From Oscillatoria nigro-viridis PCC 7112 (GTDB taxonomy: Bacteria; Cyanobacteriota; Cyanobacteriia; Cyanobacteriales; Microcoleaceae), in assembly GCF_000317475.1 (NCBI RefSeq), contig NC_019729.1, positions 882,501 through 946,500 of the forward strand: DNA of 64,000 nucleotides, written 5' to 3'. How positions within the stretch are numbered: position 1 is the first letter of the stretch; each line of letters begins with the position of its first letter. Positions 24,771 to 33,685 of this stretch are shown one piece after another. The translations under genes were made by a program, and so were the position numbers. Below the pieces are notes generated by a model, which worked only from the letters and a program-made list of their open reading frames with translations, searched no databases and was not told the DNA's origin.

Positions 24771-26075
24771 ATGAAATCACAACAACCTTCCTTACTTTTT
24801 TTGGCAACGACTTTGCTAGTCACATTACCAAGTCACTCAGGATTTGCATTCTCCGTTACACAACCACCGACACGAAGTTATATTTATTCAAGCTCTTATT
24901 CAATACCTTTACCGAATGGAACTGGGACTATAAAAGGCAGGGTAAGTTTAGATGCCTGGCCTATTTCAGACCCAAGGCGTTATGGTATTTTTCAAGGGAG
25001 AGTCCTGCCGATCCGAAGAGGAGGAACAAACGGATTACTCAGGCTGTTAAGCCGTCAGTTTCCTAACTGGGAGTTTAGTCGCGGTCGCGATATAACAGGA
25101 AGTTTCGATATCCAGCGATACAGAGTATGTACTCCTATTTTTCCCTTCCCTAATGGTTACTGTGGGATCAGAGCTAACGGAAGGGTCAGAGAGAATGGAG
25201 TAGGAGCGCGTTTTAATTTAAATTACAACCCAAGACCTTCCGATCCTCAGGGTGAAAATATTCATTGGATTCAGCGAGTCATAGATAATTTTGAGGGCGT
25301 GGACAGAGACATAATAGACATTAACTATGATAGGGGTCAAAGAGATCCATTCTATGACACCTATGGAAACGCTGACCCAACCTTTTTTAGTGACGTAGCA
25401 TGGAATCCAGTTTTTTTTCGCAACCGTTTCTTTTATGCCGAAACTTACCTAGTTAAGGAGATAATTAGTCCCCCAAATACTGGAAATCCCAGCATCGTGA
25501 AAAGGAAAGTCGAAATTTACAATGGGGTTAGATGGGGCTTTGAAAACCAACAACGTTGTATCCCCAGTAGTGGTGGTGGTGGATGCGTGCTACCGGGAAC
25601 ATCTACTAAGACTGTAAGTGCAAATTTTGATCGTCAAGACTTGGATAAGAACTCAACAGAGAACTTTGCACTTAACAACTCACGCCTAAGTATGGAAGAT
25701 GCAGACATGGCAGACTTTAGTGCCGACTTACTTGAAGACCCAGAATTATCATCAGCAGACAGCGATGAAAATAACGCAGATATAGGAGGCATCAGTGCCG
25801 ACTTACTGGAAGACCCAGAACTATCTTCAGAGGATAACAATTCTGATGCAGTAGATTTAGCAGGAATCAGCAGCGACTTACTTGAAGACCCAGAACTATC
25901 GTATATTGACGATACTCTCACCGCAAAAACTCCAAAAGTCTCATCTAAAAATACCGAGGACGATACACTCTCGGTAGAAGCCGTTCCCGAACCAACTACA
26001 GCATTAGGAACGCTATTTGCTCTTGGTGTATTGCCTGTAATTAAAAGACTCAAAAACCGGAAAAACCAAGAGTAA
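24771..26075 (+). CDS. Secreted PEP-CTERM protein with acidic repeats
   Basis: 434 residues from the ATG at 24771 (GGAG 10 bp upstream); it gives a clean signal peptide (SLLFLATTLLVTLPSHSGFA). A longer frame from 24702 has no such start. Residues 25-290 form a globular secreted domain of unknown type. Between about 320 and 385 there are three to four repeats of SADLLEDPELSS separated by acidic linkers. The end is a PEP-CTERM sorting signal: VPEPTTA, hydrophobic LGTLFALGVLPV, then basic IKRLKNRKN. Exosortase would process it for export to the cell surface or sheath. Its stop overlaps the next start (TAATGA), so it is coupled to the O-antigen-ligase-like gene. Confidence 0.82.
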   Translation: MKSQQPSLLFLATTLLVTLPSHSGFAFSVTQPPTRSYIYSSSYSIPLPNGTGTIKGRVSLDAWPISDPRRYGIFQGRVLPIRRGGTNGLLRLLSRQFPNWEFSRGRDITGSFDIQRYRVCTPIFPFPNGYCGIRANGRVRENGVGARFNLNYNPRPSDPQGENIHWIQRVIDNFEGVDRDIIDINYDRGQRDPFYDTYGNADPTFFSDVAWNPVFFRNRFFYAETYLVKEIISPPNTGNPSIVKRKVEIYNGVRWGFENQQRCIPSSGGGGCVLPGTSTKTVSANFDRQDLDKNSTENFALNNSRLSMEDADMADFSADLLEDPELSSADSDENNADIGGISADLLEDPELSSEDNNSDAVDLAGISSDLLEDPELSYIDDTLTAKTPKVSSKNTEDDTLSVEAVPEPTTALGTLFALGVLPVIKRLKNRKNQE

Positions 26076-27403
26076 TGAAAACCCTCTACACCATTCTGTT
26101 TACTCTCAGCATCATCCTCATCAACCCCGCAGGAAGCAGCCGGGGCCTCATCTGGACTTCCCCCAAAGTATTAATTATTTGGCTAATAGTAGGAGTCAAT
26201 CTCGCCCTCTTGTGGGAACAAAGAAAAGCCCTAACCATTCCCCGACAATGGAAAATCTCCCTAATACTTTGGACAATATTTCTCTCAATCGGAGCTATCT
26301 CCACTCTACAAAGTCCTTTCCCCTTAACCTCTTTCTTCGGTCAAGACCAAATGGGAGACGGCTGGCTCTACTGGCTGTTAATCGCCGCCTTCACCCTCAG
26401 CAACAGCTTGCTCTTAACCGTACAGCCGCAACTGATTAATTCCCAATTCCAAGGACTGCTAATTGGCGGCATCATCCTTTCTCTTAGTATCTTCCCCCAA
26501 ATCATCGACTGGCGGATCGACTACACCGCCACAATGGGGCAAATTATCAGAGCTGATGTTAATGCCAGCAGCATTTTTCAAGGACAGCAACCCATCGGAT
26601 TATATTCCCATAGAGGTCACGCAGCCATAGTTTTAGCATTAATAATAATTACTGCTATTTTCGGTTGGTTTTCGAGATTTACCGCAACTAAATTAACTGT
26701 AATTACTTTAATTTTAACTGTTCCCGCGCTGCTGCTAACATCTACCCGAAGTGCTATTTTAGCTCTGATGGTTGCCAGTGCCTATTTGCTCAGAGGGAAA
26801 TATTACAAAATCCTTGCAGGCATTGTTCCGATCGCCATAATCGCTATTGGCATCATGACTGTCAGCAGACCCCTAGATTGGAGCAAACCTTCGATCGCCC
26901 AAATCATGTCCAGCCGATCGCCGATGTGGACGCTCTCAGCCCGCGGCATCAAAAAACACCCGCTATTTGGATGGGGATTTGACGGTTTTGGCATTGCCTA
27001 TCCCTACATCAGAAATCCTCAAGTAACTCCGATAGTTGTAAATTTAGACGAGTTTACCTACGATTATATTAACATAAAAGGTGAAATCAGCACAAGAGAA
27101 ATCCCTACTTACAAAGCTCACAATTGGATTCTGGATACAACCCTATCTGTTGGTATTTTCGGGCTGGTTGCTGGCATTGCACTTTGGGGATATTATATAT
27201 GTTTAGCGCTGAATTCGTCGTCTCTGCGCGGTGTTGAAGCTGTTGCTATTGCTTATCTGATTTTTACTTTGACTTGGTTCGACTGCGCTCAATACGCACA
27301 TATTGCCTGGTGGACGATAAGTCTCGCCGCAGTTAAATCTGCTTGTGCTACTCGTTTTTCTCGTTTCCGGGCAGAGTCCGGGCAATTACTAATTACCAAT
27401 TAG
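26075..27403 (+). CDS. O-antigen ligase/polymerase-like membrane protein
   Basis: 442 residues with about ten to twelve hydrophobic helices. The Wzy_C-type region lies in the second half: LLTSTRSAILALMVASAYL followed by a loop with RSPMWTLSARGIKKHPLFGWGFDGFG, the pattern of O-antigen ligases and polymerases (arginine in TRSA and the GxG loop). It would join or polymerise surface polysaccharide on the periplasmic side of the inner membrane. Its start overlaps the stop of the PEP-CTERM gene by one base, linking exported protein and polysaccharide in one transcript. Confidence 0.8.
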   Translation: MKTLYTILFTLSIILINPAGSSRGLIWTSPKVLIIWLIVGVNLALLWEQRKALTIPRQWKISLILWTIFLSIGAISTLQSPFPLTSFFGQDQMGDGWLYWLLIAAFTLSNSLLLTVQPQLINSQFQGLLIGGIILSLSIFPQIIDWRIDYTATMGQIIRADVNASSIFQGQQPIGLYSHRGHAAIVLALIIITAIFGWFSRFTATKLTVITLILTVPALLLTSTRSAILALMVASAYLLRGKYYKILAGIVPIAIIAIGIMTVSRPLDWSKPSIAQIMSSRSPMWTLSARGIKKHPLFGWGFDGFGIAYPYIRNPQVTPIVVNLDEFTYDYINIKGEISTREIPTYKAHNWILDTTLSVGIFGLVAGIALWGYYICLALNSSSLRGVEAVAIAYLIFTLTWFDCAQYAHIAWWTISLAAVKSACATRFSRFRAESGQLLITN

Positions 27404-27424
27404 CAATTACCCATTCCCAAAATC

Positions 27425-27724
27425 TTACATTTCCTGCATCAACCGCAAATAATTCTGTCGCATCTGCGTCATATTTTCCATCATTCTATTAGCCATATCT
27501 TTCTCAACATCGCTCATTTGCTGCCAAAATAAAGCCGATCGCCTAGCCATAATTGCTTCTTCCCAAAGCATCTCCAAAAGTTGCGCCGCCATTGGATTTT
27601 CAGCATCGATAATCCCGCACAATTGCTCGAAGGCGCGGTTGGCTTCGGTGTGAGTGTTAACATCCTGAACCAGGCTTAGGCATTTTTTGAGTTGGACGAT
27701 CGGATTTTCAGAAGAGTAAGCCAT
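27425..27724 (-). CDS. Small conserved-looking helical protein
   Basis: 99 residues, all predicted helical: QLKKCLSLVQDVNTHTEANR, AAQLLEMLWEEAIMARRSAL, MSDVEKDMANRMMENMTQM. No signal peptide or membrane helix. It reads - strand and lies 49 bp downstream of the DNA glycosylase gene on the same strand, so the two may be cotranscribed. I do not know its function. Confidence 0.65.
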   Translation of the reverse strand: MAYSSENPIVQLKKCLSLVQDVNTHTEANRAFEQLCGIIDAENPMAAQLLEMLWEEAIMARRSALFWQQMSDVEKDMANRMMENMTQMRQNYLRLMQEM

Positions 27725-27773
27725 AATTTCACTAAGATAAGCGACAAAATTTACACTGATACCTTTGACATTA

Positions 27774-28385
27774 CTAGAGTTGTGACACAGCCGTAGAGTT
27801 CCCTACATACCAGCGCCAAGGCAAATCAATTCCTTGAGAAATCCCGATCCGCGTAGTTTGCACAAAATTTATTGTACCCTCCTCCACAGCTTGCTGAAAG
27901 TGCTCGCTCCGGTGTTCCAACCGCAGCGGTTGGCCTGCACCCAAAGGAAAACCGCTTAAAGTTCGATCGATCTCCAGTACCTTACACAGTTTCCCAGGCC
28001 CGGCGGCGAGGCGCGATCGCTTCTTATCGGAAATTCCAGCGAATTCTTGGGGAACCGCATCTAGCTGCAAAGCTCGAACCAGCACAGCACTAGCAACTCC
28101 CTCTGCATCCGTCACCACGTTAAAACAGTGATATATCCCGTAGATTAAGTAAACGTAGCTCATACCCGGAGGCCCGAACATCACCTGATTGCGAGAAGTG
28201 CGCTGTCGGTAAGCGTGACAAGCGGGATCTCCCGGGCCGTAAGCTTCGGTTTCGACAATAATTCCCCGCATCGTCTCGCCGTCAGGAAACTGCCGCACCA
28301 GAGTACAGCCCAGCAAATCTGGCGCTACGCTGGTAGATGGCCGCGCCAGCCAAAAAGATTCTACAATCTGAGTATTTGCACTCAC
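27774..28385 (-). CDS. DNA-3-methyladenine glycosylase (AAG/MPG type)
   Basis: 203 residues, the usual length. Recognisable blocks: LARDLLGCTLVR-like ARPSTSVAPDLLGCTL near residue 15, the active-site block IVETEAYGPGDPACHAY near 43 (with the catalytic glutamate), NQVMFGPPGMSYVYLIYG near 67, HCFNVV near 86 and AVLVRALQL near 101. It excises alkylated and deaminated purines by flipping the base out of DNA, the first step of base-excision repair. The ATG at 28385 fits the family start. It diverges from the small gene at 28406 with only 20 bp between the two starts. Confidence 0.9.
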   Translation of the reverse strand: MSANTQIVESFWLARPSTSVAPDLLGCTLVRQFPDGETMRGIIVETEAYGPGDPACHAYRQRTSRNQVMFGPPGMSYVYLIYGIYHCFNVVTDAEGVASAVLVRALQLDAVPQEFAGISDKKRSRLAAGPGKLCKVLEIDRTLSGFPLGAGQPLRLEHRSEHFQQAVEEGTINFVQTTRIGISQGIDLPWRWYVGNSTAVSQL

Positions 28386-28405
28386 TCAACCACAGCAGGT
28401 AAATT

Positions 28406-28528
28406 ATGGACGTTAAGTTAGTTTTAGCAGTCTTGACAGCAGTTTTCACCGTTTGCTGTCTGTTCTTCGGCACAAAAAACGGATTCTACGATACTGACAA
28501 GTATCACGGTAACGGTTCTGCTCACTAA
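28406..28528 (+). CDS. 40-residue single-pass membrane protein
   Basis: ATG at 28406, stop at 28526-28528; too short for most gene finders. The protein is MDVKLVLAVLTAVFTVCCLF followed by FGTKNGFYDTDKYHGNGSAH: one membrane helix (residues 4-22) and a soluble tail. A strong rho-independent terminator begins 24 bp after the stop, which supports it as a real gene. Size and shape recall the small subunits of photosynthetic complexes, but I cannot match it to a named one. It starts 20 bp from the divergent DNA glycosylase gene. Confidence 0.65.
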   Translation: MDVKLVLAVLTAVFTVCCLFFGTKNGFYDTDKYHGNGSAH

Positions 28529-28551
28529 TTTTAGGCGATTGTTAGTTGCTT

Positions 28552-28592
28552 AAAAAAACCGCCGCCTGTCAGTCAGGCGGCGGTTTTTTTTT
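28552..28592 (+). terminator. Rho-independent terminator
   Basis: CCGCCGCCTG (28559-28568), 5-base loop, CAGGCGGCGG (28574-28583), followed by nine T and preceded by seven A. Perfect 10-bp GC stem; it ends the 40-residue protein gene. Confidence 0.93.
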
Positions 28593-28701
28593 AATGAACC
28601 ACAGAGGCCACAGAGGACACAGAGAAAGAGAAAAGAGAGAGCAGAGAGAATGAAAAGAAGTTGACAAATGATGACACAGCATATTGCTTTATGGGCTGCA
28701 A

Positions 28702-29220
28702 TTAAGGATGAATTTTGCCATCTGGCATTTTAGCTTCCTGCAAGCTAGCATTTGATAAATCAGCGCATCCTATGAGGTTAAAACGCATTGTCGCTCCTCG
28801 CTCCGTTGCTTTCATATTGAAACCTGCTACTGCATTTTCTGGGTTATTCTGTTCGGGAATAGCGGTGACATTAAAATCCATATTGGCTTCTTTTTCATTA
28901 GCCTCAAGGTTGAAAGTAATGCCGGCACAGCCCAAATCAGCTCCCGTCAGGTTGGCTCTATTTAAGTTGGCATTTTTGAGGTTGGCATTGGCCAATTTTG
29001 CTCCTGATAAGTTAGCACCTTCTAGGTTTGCTCCCTGCAAATTGACTCCTTGCAAGTCTAATCCTTTTAGGTTGGCATTGCTGAAATTGCATTCTGGACA
29101 CTGTTTGGTTTGCAGCAATTCCTTGACTTGGTTTTGTTGATTGGAAAAAGTTAGATATTTGGCCGCAGTAAATACACCTGCGATGGACAATGCAGCGGTA
29201 AATAAATTATTTAATTTCAT
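28702..29220 (-). CDS. Membrane-anchored pentapeptide-repeat protein
   Basis: 172 residues. A hydrophobic N-terminus (LFTAALSIAGVFTAAKYL) is a signal anchor or uncleaved signal. CPECNFSNANL opens a run of about ten pentapeptide repeats of the A(N/D)LxX type (residues 45-100: LKGLDLQGVNLQGANLEG and so on), which fold as a right-handed beta helix. The rest (100-172) has one more ADLSNASLQ piece and an unusual insert. Two cysteines (CPEC) may bind metal or form a disulphide. Function of such proteins in cyanobacteria is mostly unknown. It stands alone. Confidence 0.82.
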   Translation of the reverse strand: MKLNNLFTAALSIAGVFTAAKYLTFSNQQNQVKELLQTKQCPECNFSNANLKGLDLQGVNLQGANLEGANLSGAKLANANLKNANLNRANLTGADLGCAGITFNLEANEKEANMDFNVTAIPEQNNPENAVAGFNMKATERGATMRFNLIGCADLSNASLQEAKMPDGKIHP

Positions 29221-29887
29221 AAATATCCAAAAAGCTTCGGGGGCTTTCTATCGCGGTTAATAGATTTCTACAATAGTGCGATCGACCTCTCCAGAATTTC
29301 CAAAACAAAATTGTCTGCATCTGAGTCAAGCAGTCCGGCACAATTAAATACCGCTGGACTTAGATAGCAGCAAGCGTCCAGACGGTTAGGAGGTGCTTAA
29401 TTGCTCAAACCCTTGCTATTATTCCTTCTTCCTTCTTCCTCCTTTTTACCCGCTCAGCTTCGCAGCGCACTGAGGGCAGTCAAAGTGTCGAAGGCCCTTC
29501 TTCTTTCTTCCTTCAGCTCTAAATCCCGCATCCTTTCCCTAGCCAGTGCTGCTTTGAGTTTCGGACTCGCCCCCTCCGTCGGCTTCACTTTGCTTTGAGC
29601 AGTCCACAAACGGAATTTATTGTTACCCGAAAGCGCGCATTTGCATATACCTGCAGACTGAAATAAAAGAAACTTTATTTATATCCCTGGAATGAGTAAG
29701 CCTTCTAAAAAATTGAGGATAATTAAACAGAAACGCAATACCGTACCTGCGCTGTTAAATTCTCAGCAACTACTTTTGTCAAAATTGCTTCGAGCAATTA
29801 ATTTACTTTAAAAACTGTTGGCAGCAGCTCAGGTTCCTCAACCTCGCCAGAACACACCACCTATAATCCCGACAATTCGGAGCGGCA
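29221..29887. other. Long non-coding stretch with CTTCTTCC-rich tract
   Basis: 667 bp. A pyrimidine-rich CTTCTTCC tract (29420-29460 and 29495-29515) surrounds a small palindrome (CTTCGCAGCGCACTGAGGG ... GTCGAAGG). The frames here encode only low-complexity LLLF/SSS strings, so I call no gene. The + strand promoter of the lipoprotein gene should lie near 29830-29880. Confidence 0.45.
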
Positions 29888-30391
29888 ATGAACACAATCA
29901 AATCCGAACCCAAAAGATCGCGCTTCATGGCTCTGCTGCTGACAACGCTGCTGACATTTCCGTTTATGAGTGCTTGCGGTTCTAGCCAGCAAAGTTCCGC
30001 TCCTCCGCCTCCTGTTGACGACACTCGCGCTGGAGGAGTGCAAACTAATCGCGGCCCCAGTCCAACGCCCCAAGCAAAAAAAGGACTGAGCAATGCTCAA
30101 AAAGTAGGGATTACTTTAGTAGGAGCAGCAGCGCTTTACTACCTCTACCGCCAGCACCAAAACAAGCAAGAAAAGGGGCCCCAGGGAAAATATTACCTTT
30201 CCAAAAACGGTCGCGTTTACTACCGCGATGCCCAGAATCGCGCTCACTGGGTAACGCCCCCGCCTGAAGGAATTAAAGTTCCCGAGTCCGAGGCATTGCG
30301 TTACCGCGAATTCCAGGGGTACAACAACCAAACTACCGGTCGAGACCTTACTAGCGTGCCGGAAGCTACAAGTCCTATTCCAGCACAGTAG
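29888..30391 (+). CDS. Putative lipoprotein with a second hydrophobic segment
   Basis: 167 residues. Basic N-terminus, hydrophobic core (FMALLLTTLLTFPF) and a lipobox-like MSAC at residues 27-30 suggest lipid attachment to the cysteine, followed by a Ser/Pro-rich linker. A second hydrophobic stretch (VGITLVGAAALYYLY, about 77-91) may span or touch the membrane. The C-terminal part (GKYYLSKNGRVYYRDAQNRA, HWVTPP) is a short beta-rich domain. It precedes the repeat-protein gene by 108 bp on the same strand. Family not recognised. Confidence 0.7.
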   Translation: MNTIKSEPKRSRFMALLLTTLLTFPFMSACGSSQQSSAPPPPVDDTRAGGVQTNRGPSPTPQAKKGLSNAQKVGITLVGAAALYYLYRQHQNKQEKGPQGKYYLSKNGRVYYRDAQNRAHWVTPPPEGIKVPESEALRYREFQGYNNQTTGRDLTSVPEATSPIPAQ

Positions 30392-30499
30392 CCTAACCAG
30401 TTGAGATTTTAGATTGCCGGTGGCGTGATTTTCAATTAAATCTGGGATTGCCCATCTAAAACAGCCATTTTTCAATACATAAAAAAGAGGAACTTTATC

Positions 30500-30940
30500 A
30501 TGGTAGATGGATTTTTGCGGAAGTTAAAAGATGCGATCGTCGGGCCAGACAGCGAGCAAGTCGATCCTGACGGCTATTACGAAGATGCCTCAAATCCCGG
30601 ACAGTACGGCAACGTGACTCCAGCCAGCGAAGACCCCTACGGCGACCCCGCTGACTACGGACAGTACGGCAACGCGCGTCCGGCCAGCGAAGACCCCTAC
30701 GGCGACCCTGCCGACTACGGACAGTACGGCAACGTGACTCCAGCCAGCGAAGATCCCTACGGCGACCCGGCTGACTACGCCGGGACCGACTACGGACAGT
30801 ACGGCAACCTGACTCCGGCCAGCGAAGACCCCTACGGCGACCCGGCTGACTACGTAGCGGATGCTGGAATGTTCGGTAACGTGAGCCCCGCCAGCGAAGA
30901 CCCCTACGGCGACCCGGCGGATGAGGAAGGGTTTAGTTGA
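30500..30940 (+). CDS. Acidic protein of five GQYGNVTPASEDPYGDPADY-type repeats
   Basis: 146 residues. The first 30 (MVDGFLRKLKDAIVGPDSEQ) form an amphipathic helix. Five repeats follow, cores of about 20 residues (QYGNxxPASEDPYGDPADY), spaced 20, 20, 24 and 23 residues apart. It is strongly acidic and has no hydrophobic helix or signal peptide. AGAGGAAC lies upstream of the ATG, and a rho-independent terminator 37 bp after the stop ends the transcript. DNA repeats remain about 90% alike, implying recent expansion or gene conversion. Function unknown. Confidence 0.75.
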   Translation: MVDGFLRKLKDAIVGPDSEQVDPDGYYEDASNPGQYGNVTPASEDPYGDPADYGQYGNARPASEDPYGDPADYGQYGNVTPASEDPYGDPADYAGTDYGQYGNLTPASEDPYGDPADYVADAGMFGNVSPASEDPYGDPADEEGFS

Positions 30941-30976
30941 GTAAGTTGACTAGAAAAATTACCTGGTAAGCAACAG

Positions 30977-30999
30977 CACCCCTGCGGGGGTGTTTTTTT
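30977..30999 (+). terminator. Rho-independent terminator
   Basis: CACCCCTGCGGGGGTG (30977-30992) folds into a tight GC hairpin followed by seven T. It terminates the repeat-protein gene. Confidence 0.9.
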
Positions 31000-31231
31000 C
31001 TTCAGAGGTGGCGGTACTGGTTGTGGAACTTACGCGATAGACAAATTAGCTATTGATTACGCTAATACCAATTTCTTAAAATACCATACTCAGGACAGTT
31101 TTCAAATAGGGGCGCGATGCCTACGGCAAGCAACGCTTACGCAACACAGCACAGAAGCCAAAAAAGTGAGTAGAATCTGAACCCAAACAAAACAGAAAAA
31201 AGGGCAATCTTTTAGGTTAAGCTAAAAAAAC

Positions 31232-32024
31232 GGTAGTCATGCACAGTAATGAGCTCGTTTTCTCATGCAAGAATTATAGTGATGTACAAAGTTAAAAATT
31301 GCCCCAATATGGTGAAAGCAGTTTTTTTGATAAAGACAAGGTTTTACGAAGCAAACGAGAAATTAGCTGCCGTAAAGTATTATTAAGTGTTTCAATATAA
31401 CTGGTTTTTCCCGATTCTTTACCTACAGGTCGATGTCTTTTAAAAGGTAGCAATTCCTCAGCTAGATTCCCAAAAATCCGTATAACAAACAGTACATTGT
31501 CTATAGACAGGAGGTAAAGATTGCCAGAGTTATTCCGCAGATTTTTTTGAGCGGTCTCCAATATAAAGTCCAACACTTTCAGGGGTCTTTCGATCTAAAG
31601 CTATCCAGATCCATTGCTTTTTGCGCTGGTTTTTGACAAATGACCACATTTCATCTAGCTGTCAAGTCAACTGACATGAAGGTTTTTTCATCACCAAAAT
31701 TTCTGGAAAAATTTCGGGCTACTTTTTATTGACATAATTCTGAAGCCATCGAATTGATACCCCCGTAGCTCTAGCAATTACGGGTCAAGATTTTTTTTCT
31801 AAAATCAGCCGCTCAATTAAGGCTTTAGTAGAGGAGTGAAATCTGCCGATCTTGAGAATTTTAAATAAACTGACGACTACAATTTTTACATTTAAATGGC
31901 TGTTTCCCGTAATAATTTTTTCCATTCTTAATAAAAAAAGCGCTTTAAAAATTAGGACATTCCATACTTTTCCCTAGGAAATTTATGTTGATTTAATATT
32001 AAACTATTACTGTGCATCACTACC
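31232..32024 (-). mobile_element. Degenerate IS1-family element
   Basis: 793 bp with near-perfect inverted ends (GGTAGT(C/G)ATGCACAGTAAT at 31232 and, complemented, at 32024). No target duplication is visible. Inside, the - strand holds a broken InsA/InsB-like transposase: traces of NGTITGNSHLNVK and IGRFHS near 31870, then LDEMWSFVKNQRKKQWIW, ALDRKTPES, and finally ESGKTSYIETLNNTLRQLIS with LLRKTLSLSKKL (31292-31576). Stops and frameshifts separate the blocks. Confidence 0.82.
31292..31930 (-). pseudogene. Broken IS1 transposase gene
   Basis: The C-terminal block keeps the IS1 motif NTLRQLISRLLRKTLS, where active IS1 enzymes read (F)NNTLRQR.SRL(V)RK. Upstream, WSFVKNQRKKQWIWIALDRK survives in a different frame. 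The N-terminal zinc-finger and helix-turn-helix part is recognisable only in fragments. No full-length product is possible. Confidence 0.8.
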
Positions 32025-32312
32025 TTCGTGGGTTTGGTGTTTTTGAAACTGAATATATCGATTGTAATTGAGAAAACCTCTTTATATACTGCCGAAGCGA
32101 CTGCAAGATGAATTCTCGGTGTTGTTAAAGCCCGATCGCCCATCCCACTCTCCAACCCCGCTACCGCAGACGCGCGATCGCACTTATCTGTAATTGGGCA
32201 TAAGCTCGATCGCCCCCAACAAACTCAACACAATCCAATTACTACCGGATCGGCGCTCAAAGTACCCGAGATCGACTACAGTAAACACAAAATATTATTG
32301 GCGGTGATTTGA

Positions 32313-33494
32313 GTGATTGAGACTTTAGCAACAGGAATCGCAGCAGCCGGTTCGCTGCTAGCATTGGGCGGATTGGGCCTAGAGTTGAACTATCGCCGGA
32401 CTGGAAGTCCAAATAAACTAGAACTGACAGCCGGAGAATGGCACTTAGCCGTAAACGAACCAAACCGCTATCTTTTAGTTGGGGAAATGGAGTTCCGCAA
32501 CCTGACACAGCGTTTCGAGGTGATGTTGCCGGAAGTGCGGGCACAGGTGAAACTGCTGTCAGACGGAAGTTTAGATGGCGTTACTTCCCAGACAAAGGTG
32601 ATTCCTTGCCACAAAGACGCAGCAGCCAGAGCAGACGATTACTGGTTCGGCTATATTGTTAAAGCCCAAAAAAACACAAAAATTAAAGTTTCTGTAGACA
32701 TTCAAGGGCAAGATTTAACCAAATTGCAGTCAGCTTGGGTGCAAGTACATTTCGTCACCTACGGCCCGGGCGGCCGCATCCCCAAAGTCCGTAACGTAGT
32801 AGTTCCCCTGCAATTTCCCAACTCGGACACCGTACCCACCGCCAGAAATGTCGGAGTTGCAGAAGTCTTGCCGATTCGCACTCACATACTGGCGGAATTG
32901 GACAATCCAGTCGAAATTGTCAAGCGGTACGTGCTGCCGCGCGCCCAGAAAGGCGATATAGTCGCCTTGGCAGAAACTCCCCTAGCTTTGATGCAGGGAC
33001 GCTACCGCCATCCCAGCGAAGTCAAACCAGGATGGGCGGCAAAGCGAGTGTGCTTGTTTTTCTTGCCCACATCGAGTTTGGCCACGGCTTGCGGAATGCA
33101 GACGTTAGTTGATGTAGTCGGCCCTTGGCGCGTAGTTGCGGCATTTGCGATCGGCGCTGCGGCCAAAATATTTGGCAAACCGGGAGTCTTTTACCAACTG
33201 GCAGGGGAACAAGCCAGGCTGATCGACGACGTTACCGGGACTTTGCCTCCCTTCGACCAATTTATTGTCCTCGGCCCGGACAATCCCCAGAAAGTTGTAG
33301 AAGAAATTCAACGAGAAACCGGACTTGCGGCGGCGATCGTAGACGCTAATGACTTGAAAGCAGTTAAGATATTAGCAGCGACCTCCGATTTATCGGTAAC
33401 ATTCTTAGAGCAAGCCTTGCGAAGCAACCCCGCCGGGAATGCTGACGAGCGAACACCGGTCGTTTTAATTCGACCTCTGCCACAAAAATCTTGA
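32313..33494 (+). CDS. CofE-like protein (F420-0:gamma-glutamyl ligase family)
   Basis: 393 residues from a GTG at 32313. A hydrophobic N-terminus (LATGIAAAGSLLALGGLGLEL) is followed by about 160 residues that look beta-rich and are not part of CofE. From residue 185 the sequence resembles the CofE ligase fold: LPIRTHILAELDNPVEIVKRYV, KGDIVALAETPLALMQGRY, and later GPDNPQKVVEEIQRETGL, AAIVDANDLKAVKIL. Cyanobacterial proteins of this type are generally annotated as F420-0:gamma-glutamyl ligases although most of these organisms are not known to rely on F420; the true substrate is uncertain. It stands alone. Confidence 0.7.
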   Translation: MIETLATGIAAAGSLLALGGLGLELNYRRTGSPNKLELTAGEWHLAVNEPNRYLLVGEMEFRNLTQRFEVMLPEVRAQVKLLSDGSLDGVTSQTKVIPCHKDAAARADDYWFGYIVKAQKNTKIKVSVDIQGQDLTKLQSAWVQVHFVTYGPGGRIPKVRNVVVPLQFPNSDTVPTARNVGVAEVLPIRTHILAELDNPVEIVKRYVLPRAQKGDIVALAETPLALMQGRYRHPSEVKPGWAAKRVCLFFLPTSSLATACGMQTLVDVVGPWRVVAAFAIGAAAKIFGKPGVFYQLAGEQARLIDDVTGTLPPFDQFIVLGPDNPQKVVEEIQRETGLAAAIVDANDLKAVKILAATSDLSVTFLEQALRSNPAGNADERTPVVLIRPLPQKS

Positions 33495-33685
33495 GTTGAA
33501 AACAGAAAATTAAAAATTCAAAAAGATGATTTGAAATTTTTAATTTTCGATCGAGCAAGAAAGGGAGAAGAATCAAAAGTTATAAGTTTTGAACTCAAAA
33601 TTTACCCATTCAAAACTCAAAACTACCCTAACTCTTCCCCTTTCTGAATTTTTATTTTTAAATTTCCATTCTCCTCTTTTATGCT

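Noticed and set aside
29401-29598. + strand frame in the CTTCTTCC tract
   Set aside because: It encodes only low-complexity Leu/Ser strings created by the pyrimidine tract.
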